Below the pieces are notes generated by a model. It did not search any database. It saw only the letters and a program-made list of their open reading frames with translations, and was not told the DNA's origin. The position numbers were made by a program, and so were the translations under genes. A DNA stretch of 64,000 nucleotides from Microbacterium testaceum (lineage in GTDB: Bacteria; Actinomycetota; Actinomycetes; Actinomycetales; Microbacteriaceae), in the NCBI RefSeq assembly GCF_006539145.1, contig NZ_BJML01000010.1, positions 53,917-117,916 of the forward strand, read 5' to 3'. Position 1 is the first letter of the stretch. Every line of letters begins with the position of its first letter. This document shows, piece after piece, positions 59,959-64,000 of this stretch.

Positions 59959-61176
59959 TCAGGCCGACAGCACGTGCCGTACCTGCTCGACGGCCCAGTC
60001 CAGCTCGGTCGCGCGGATCGTCAGCGGCGGCGCGATGCGGATCGTCTGGCCGTGCGTGTCCTTCACGAGCACGCCGCGGGCGAGCAGCTTCTCGGCGATC
60101 TCGCGACCGGTGCCGTAGGCGGGGTCGATGTCGACGCCGGCCCACAGACCCGCGATACGCACGGTCGTGACGCCGTGGCCGATCAGCGACTGCAGCGACG
60201 CCTCGAGGTGCGCCCCCAGCGCCTTCGCGCGCGCCTGGAACTCTCCAGATGCCAGCATCTCGACGACCCGCAGACCCACGGCCGCGGCCAGCGGGTTGCC
60301 GCCGAAGGTCGAGCCGTGCTCCCCCGCGCGGATGACGCCGAGCACGTCCTCGTTCGCGACGACGGCCGACAGGGGCAGGATGCCGCCGCCGAGCGCCTTG
60401 CCGAGCAGATAGACGTCGGGCACGACGCCCTCGCGATCGCACGCGAACGTCTCGCCCACGCGTCCCAGACCCGACTGGATCTCATCGGCGATGAAGAGCA
60501 CGTCGTTCGCGGTGCAGATCTCGCGGACCCGCTGCAGGAACCCCTCGGGCGGGAGGACGACCCCGGCCTCGCCCTGGATGGGCTCGAGCAGGACGGCGGC
60601 GGTGTTCTCGTCGATCGCCGCAGCGATGGCATCCGCGTCGCCGTAGGGCACGTGCACGAAGCCCGGCGCGTACGGACCGAAGTCGTCGTGCGCCGTGGGG
60701 TCGTCGCTGAAGCCGACGATCGTGGTGGTGCGGCCGTGGAAGTTGCCGTTCGCGACGATGATCGTCGCGGCGTCGGGGGCGATGCCCTTGGTGCGGTACC
60801 CCCAGGCGCGCGCGACCTTGATGCCGGTCTCGACGGCCTCGGCGCCGGTGTTCATCGGCAGCACGAGGTCTTTGCCGCAGAGCTGCGCGAGCGCTGTCGC
60901 AAAGGGACCGAGGCGGTCGTTGTGGTACGCGCGACTGGTGAGGGTCAGGCGATCGAGCTGCTCCCGGGCGGCCGCGAGGATCGCGGGGTGACCGTGCCCA
61001 AAGTTGAGCGCGGAGTAGGCCGACAGCAGGTCGAGGTAACGCTTGCCCTCGACGTCGGTGACCCACACGCCCTCGGCACGCGAGACGACGACGGGCAGCG
61101 GGTGGTAGTTGTGGGCGAGGTGTGCGCCCTCTTCGGCGATCAGGCGGGCGCCGAGGTCGTCGACGGTGGTGCTCAT
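59959..61176 (-). CDS. rocD: Ornithine aminotransferase
   Basis: The 405-residue class III PLP aminotransferase has NYHPLPVVVSRAEGVWVTDVEGKRYLDLLSAYSALNFGH, GAEAVETGIKVAR, FHGRTTTIVGFS, FIADEIQSGLGRVG with the cofactor Asp, and LLGKALGGGILPLSA with the PLP Lys. These are the ornithine-delta-aminotransferase patterns. It makes glutamate semialdehyde from ornithine. ATG 61176 overlaps the ddaH stop. Confidence 0.93.
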   Translation of the reverse strand: MSTTVDDLGARLIAEEGAHLAHNYHPLPVVVSRAEGVWVTDVEGKRYLDLLSAYSALNFGHGHPAILAAAREQLDRLTLTSRAYHNDRLGPFATALAQLCGKDLVLPMNTGAEAVETGIKVARAWGYRTKGIAPDAATIIVANGNFHGRTTTIVGFSDDPTAHDDFGPYAPGFVHVPYGDADAIAAAIDENTAAVLLEPIQGEAGVVLPPEGFLQRVREICTANDVLFIADEIQSGLGRVGETFACDREGVVPDVYLLGKALGGGILPLSAVVANEDVLGVIRAGEHGSTFGGNPLAAAVGLRVVEMLASGEFQARAKALGAHLEASLQSLIGHGVTTVRIAGLWAGVDIDPAYGTGREIAEKLLARGVLVKDTHGQTIRIAPPLTIRATELDWAVEQVRHVLSA

Positions 61177-62057
61177 CGCGAACCGCCGCGCAGCTCCAGC
61201 GTGCAGCACTTGATCCCGCCGCCGCCGAGCAGCAGCTCGGACAGGTCGACCTTCACGGGGGTGTACCCGCGCTCGCGCAGCTGCGCCTCGAAGCCCACCG
61301 CGCGCGGCGAGATGATGACGTTCTTGCCGTCGCTCGCCGAGTTCAGGCCGAACACCGCGCCGTCGCTGTCGGACACGCGGATGGCATCCGGGTACCGCTC
61401 GCGCAGGATCGCCTGGCTGCGCTCGTCGAACGCGGTGGGCAGGTACGCGATGTTCGCCTTTTCGACGCCGCCAGGGCCCTCGACGGGATCGAGCACCGCG
61501 ATCGCGGTGTCGAGGTGGTAGAACCGCGGGTCGGTCAGCGTCAGCGACACGACCTCTCGCGAGAAGACCTCGCCCACCTCGCGGTGGCTGTCGCCGGTCG
61601 AGCGGAAGCCCGTGCCGGCGAGGATCGTCTCGCCCACGAGCAGGAAGTCGCCCTCGCCCTCGTTGACCTCGACCGGCTCGGCGACCTCGAAGCCGTTCGC
61701 GGCGAACCAGTCGATGAACGCGGGCGCCTCGGCGGCGCGCTCGCGGAAGCGGAACTTGGGGCCGTACGCGACCCCGTCGATCACGAAACCGCCGTTGGCC
61801 GTGTAGACCATGTCGGGCAGCCCCTCGAGCGGGTCGATGAGCTCGATCTCGTGGCCGAGCTCCGTGTAGGTGTCGTAGAGCGACTGCCACTGCGTCACCG
61901 CGAGGTTCGTGTCGGTGGGGCGCGAGGGCTCCATCCACGGGTTGATGCTGTAGCTGACCGTGAAGTGCTCGGGCCGGCACATGAGGTACCGGCGGTGCTG
62001 TTGCACGCGCTCGTCGGGCGTGGCCTCGGCGGTGGTGGCGACGGGGGTAGCGGACAT
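61173..62057 (-). CDS. ddaH: Dimethylarginine dimethylaminohydrolase-like amidinotransferase-family enzyme
   Basis: The 294-residue guanidino-modifying enzyme has VQQHRRYLMCRPEHFTVSYSINPWM at the start, the His of FYHLDTAIAVLD, and the nucleophile Cys in GGGGIKCCTLEL at the end. It hydrolyses arginine derivatives such as dimethylarginine to citrulline or, in some bacterial homologues, arginine towards ornithine. Coupling to rocD supports use of the carbon chain through glutamate. RBS GAGGAGC decides ATG 62057. The 272-bp gap to the arabinofuranosidase stop holds no gene. Confidence 0.9.
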   Translation of the reverse strand: MSATPVATTAEATPDERVQQHRRYLMCRPEHFTVSYSINPWMEPSRPTDTNLAVTQWQSLYDTYTELGHEIELIDPLEGLPDMVYTANGGFVIDGVAYGPKFRFRERAAEAPAFIDWFAANGFEVAEPVEVNEGEGDFLLVGETILAGTGFRSTGDSHREVGEVFSREVVSLTLTDPRFYHLDTAIAVLDPVEGPGGVEKANIAYLPTAFDERSQAILRERYPDAIRVSDSDGAVFGLNSASDGKNVIISPRAVGFEAQLRERGYTPVKVDLSELLLGGGGIKCCTLELRGGSR

Positions 62058-62329
62058 CTCTGCTCCTCGGAGGAAAGGTGCGGCGGACGCTGTCCTGGGG
62101 CTCGGTGGCCCTTCGAACCCGCGCGGCACCCATCAGCTGCATGTGGCGCCGTGCGGGGAAAGGTCGGTCCGAGCACGCCGGTGTCATTCTCGCACGCGTG
62201 TGCGCGTGGAGGCGAGCGGCACGGCACGGCGGTCCGCCCTGCCGCCGGTGGTCCCGCGAGAAAGCCCGGGCGTCGCACCTTGCGCGGAATGCGCACGCGA
62301 AGAGGGTCGTCCCACGAGACCCGCGTCCC

Positions 62330-63844
62330 TCAGCCCGTGCGCCGCAGCGACAGCGCGATCCACGCGACGGGCGGGAGGGACACCGACAGGATGCCGTTCA
62401 CCAGGCGCGTCTCGACTGCCCGCGGCCGCACCCGCTCGGGCTCGTCGAGGGTGTTCGCGGCACCGGGGTCGTCGTCGTGGAGGAGGTGGGTCTCGACGAC
62501 CTCCACCTCGCCGAGCGCGCTGACGTCGATGTCGACGGCGACGGGGTGTTCGAGCCCCCTGTGGACGACGAAGAGGGCAGCGGTTCCGGCCTCGTCGTCG
62601 ACGGTGGCCACGGCATCCACCGCGGGCACCGTCCCGTACCGAGCGGTGTCGAGCGTCGGGGCCTCGAGGGGCAGTCGCACCGCATGCCCCCGCGCGAGGC
62701 GCGACGTGATCGCGAAGGGGAAGAAGGTCGTCTGGCGCCAGGCGGGCCCGCCGGGCTCGGTCATGATCGGGGCGATGACGTTCACGAGTTGAGCGAGGGA
62801 GGCCGACGCCACCCGATCGGCGTGCTTCAGCAGCGAGATGAGCAGACCGCCGAAGACCACGGCATCCAGGACCGAGTACACGTCTTCGAGCAGGCGCGGG
62901 GCGACCGGCCAGTCGTCGATGGCGGTGGGCTTCACGGCGTCGACGCGGTCGATGTACCACACGTTCCATTCGTCGAACGAGATGTCGATACGCTTCGCGC
63001 TGCCGCGAGCCGCTCCGACGTGGTCGGCCGTGGCGACGACCGCCTCGATGAAGCGGTCCATGTCGACGGCGGAGGCGAGGAAGGATGCCGCGTCGCCGTC
63101 GTGCTCCTGGTAGTAGGCATGACACGAGATCATGTCGACGTCGTCGTAGGTGTGCTCGAGCACGACGCGCTCCCAGTCGCCGAAGGTGGGCATCTGCGCA
63201 CCCGACGAACCGCACACGACGAGTTCGATCGAGGGGTCGAGCTGGCGCATGCCCTTCGCCGTGCGGGAGGCGAGCTTTCCGTAGTCGTCGGCGGAGCGGT
63301 GGCCGAGCTGCCACGGGCCGTCCATCTCGTTGCCGAGGCACCACACGCGCACGTCGAACGGTGCGGCTCGGCCGTTGTCGATGCGGCGCTGCGACAGGGT
63401 CGAGCCGCCGGGGACGTTGGCGTACTCGAGCAGGTCGATCGCCTCGAGAGTGCCCCGCGTGCCGAGGTTGACCGCGAGCATGAGGTCGCTGCCGACGGCG
63501 TCGAGCCAGTCCGAGAACTCGTGCAGGCCCACCTCGTTCGTCTCGGTCGAGTGCCAGGCGAGGTCGAGGCGGCGCGGGCGCGCGGCTCGCGGCCCGACGC
63601 TGTCTTCCCAGCGGAATCCCGAGACGAAGTTGCCGCCGGGGTACCGGATCGTCGAGACACCCAGCTCGCGGACGAGCGCGATGACGTCGCGGCGGAACCC
63701 GCGCCCGTCGGCCTCGGGATGACCGGGCTCGTAGAGGCCGTCGTAGACGTGGCGGCCGAGGTGCTCGACGAACCCGCCGAACAGGCGCCGGCGCACGGGG
63801 CCGATCGCGAAACGGGGGTCGACGGTCAGTCGGGCAGCGGTCAT
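62330..63844 (-). CDS. abfA: GH51 alpha-L-arabinofuranosidase
   Basis: The 504-residue protein has the GH51 start RLFGGFVEHLGRHVYDGLYEP, STIRYPGGNFVSGFRWED, the acid/base Glu in WCLGNEMDGPWQLGH, and the nucleophile Glu in ISFDEWNVWY. A C-terminal beta domain follows. It removes arabinose from arabinoxylan or arabinan oligosaccharides. There is no signal peptide, so it works inside the cell on imported oligosaccharides. A LacI-type palindrome lies 54 bases upstream of the ATG. Confidence 0.95.
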   Translation of the reverse strand: MTAARLTVDPRFAIGPVRRRLFGGFVEHLGRHVYDGLYEPGHPEADGRGFRRDVIALVRELGVSTIRYPGGNFVSGFRWEDSVGPRAARPRRLDLAWHSTETNEVGLHEFSDWLDAVGSDLMLAVNLGTRGTLEAIDLLEYANVPGGSTLSQRRIDNGRAAPFDVRVWCLGNEMDGPWQLGHRSADDYGKLASRTAKGMRQLDPSIELVVCGSSGAQMPTFGDWERVVLEHTYDDVDMISCHAYYQEHDGDAASFLASAVDMDRFIEAVVATADHVGAARGSAKRIDISFDEWNVWYIDRVDAVKPTAIDDWPVAPRLLEDVYSVLDAVVFGGLLISLLKHADRVASASLAQLVNVIAPIMTEPGGPAWRQTTFFPFAITSRLARGHAVRLPLEAPTLDTARYGTVPAVDAVATVDDEAGTAALFVVHRGLEHPVAVDIDVSALGEVEVVETHLLHDDDPGAANTLDEPERVRPRAVETRLVNGILSVSLPPVAWIALSLRRTG

Positions 63845-63897
63845 CGGTGCTCCTCGCGGTTCCGACGACGGTACCCCGGCGCGCGCGCCACGCTAAA

Positions 63898-63911
63898 CGT
63901 TTTCGAAAACG
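63898..63911 (-). promoter_or_regulatory. LacI-type operator of the arabinofuranosidase gene
   Basis: CGTTTTCGAAAACG is a perfect 14-bp palindrome with the central CG and flanking A/T typical of LacI/GalR operators. No complete LacI regulator is encoded in the window. Confidence 0.75.
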
Positions 63912-63947
63912 CCGTGCTGCCGCGCCACAGCCGTCCGGGTGCTCCGC

Positions 63948-63982
63948 GGGCGAGCGCCCCACGGGCGAGCGCCCCACGGGCG
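63948..63982. repeat. 15-bp tandem repeat at the window end
   Basis: GGGCGAGCGCCCCAC occurs at 63948-63962 and 63963-63977, with a partial third copy. The 18-mer GCGCCCCACGGGCGAGCG (63954-63971) is also found at 46747-46764, after the MFS gene. Confidence 0.7.
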
Positions 63983-64000
63983 CGCAACCCACCGGTCGCA

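Noticed and set aside
62191..62204. Palindrome CGCACGCGTGTGCG upstream of ddaH as a regulator site
   Set aside because: It is about 135 bp upstream of the start in very GC-rich DNA, where such CG-alternating palindromes are common; I could not connect it to a known regulator.

Overview
The window is 64 kb of very GC-rich DNA with short intergenic gaps, many GTG starts and many 4-base ATGA/GTGA gene overlaps. It has sortase signals of the LAxTG type and ABC sugar importers that lack their own ATPase. Together these point to a high-GC Gram-positive actinobacterium; Microbacteriaceae, probably Microbacterium, is my inference and not a proven assignment. I saw no rRNA, tRNA, CRISPR array, insertion sequence or prophage. 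The layout looks chromosomal.

Layout. 0.3-2.2 kb: a cell-surface trio of a WxL-like secreted protein, a DUF916 (WxL-interacting) membrane protein and a small LAMTG sortase substrate. 2.2-4.4 kb: an EamA transporter divergent from a LysR regulator, then tatA. 4.9-9.5 kb: a very large secreted glucose/sorbosone dehydrogenase and a Tat-exported xylose-isomerase-like TIM barrel. 9.5-12.1 kb: a second WxL-like/DUF916 pair. 12.4-19.8 kb: a ROK regulator, a ribose-type ABC importer and two sugar-modifying enzymes (Gfo/Idh/MocA oxidoreductase and TIM-barrel isomerase). 20.1-27.2 kb: a six-gene overlapping operon that matches the 'ebo' metabolite-traffic cluster, here with a myo-inositol-phosphate-synthase-like gene and a TIM-barrel/EboA fusion. 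27.5-28.2 kb: a ferritin-like gene split by a frameshift.

28.3-39.5 kb is a polysaccharide-use region: two carbohydrate esterases, a DeoR regulator, a LacI-like sensor without a DNA-binding domain, a large FAD oxidoreductase, a BNR-4/F5/8C secreted protein and a CUT1 importer. 39.8-44.6 kb holds a lysophospholipase, then a sortase, its likely LPxTG-type surface substrate and an ECF sigma factor fused to a zinc finger, two membrane segments and a long C-terminal Ig-like region. 44.9-46.7 kb is a MarR-MFS exporter pair. 46.9-48.5 kb is a SipW-type system: a camelysin/TasA-like protein and a signal peptidase fused to a substrate-like tail. After that come an FMN L-lactate dehydrogenase family gene under a GntR-type palindrome, a transglutaminase/alpha-E/ATP-grasp operon, a zinc alcohol dehydrogenase, an acyl-CoA dehydrogenase/PIG-L-methyltransferase/GT2 operon, a membrane molybdopterin oxidoreductase, the methylarginine-to-ornithine pair ddaH-rocD and a GH51 arabinofuranosidase under a LacI-type palindrome.

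The two themes are uptake and outside-the-cell processing of plant-type carbohydrates, and several self-contained cell-envelope modules. At the DNA level two signals stand out: a near-identical 41-bp promoter in front of both the first WxL trio and the ebo-like operon, and a heavy excess of the heptamer GGATGCC/GGCATCC across the whole window.
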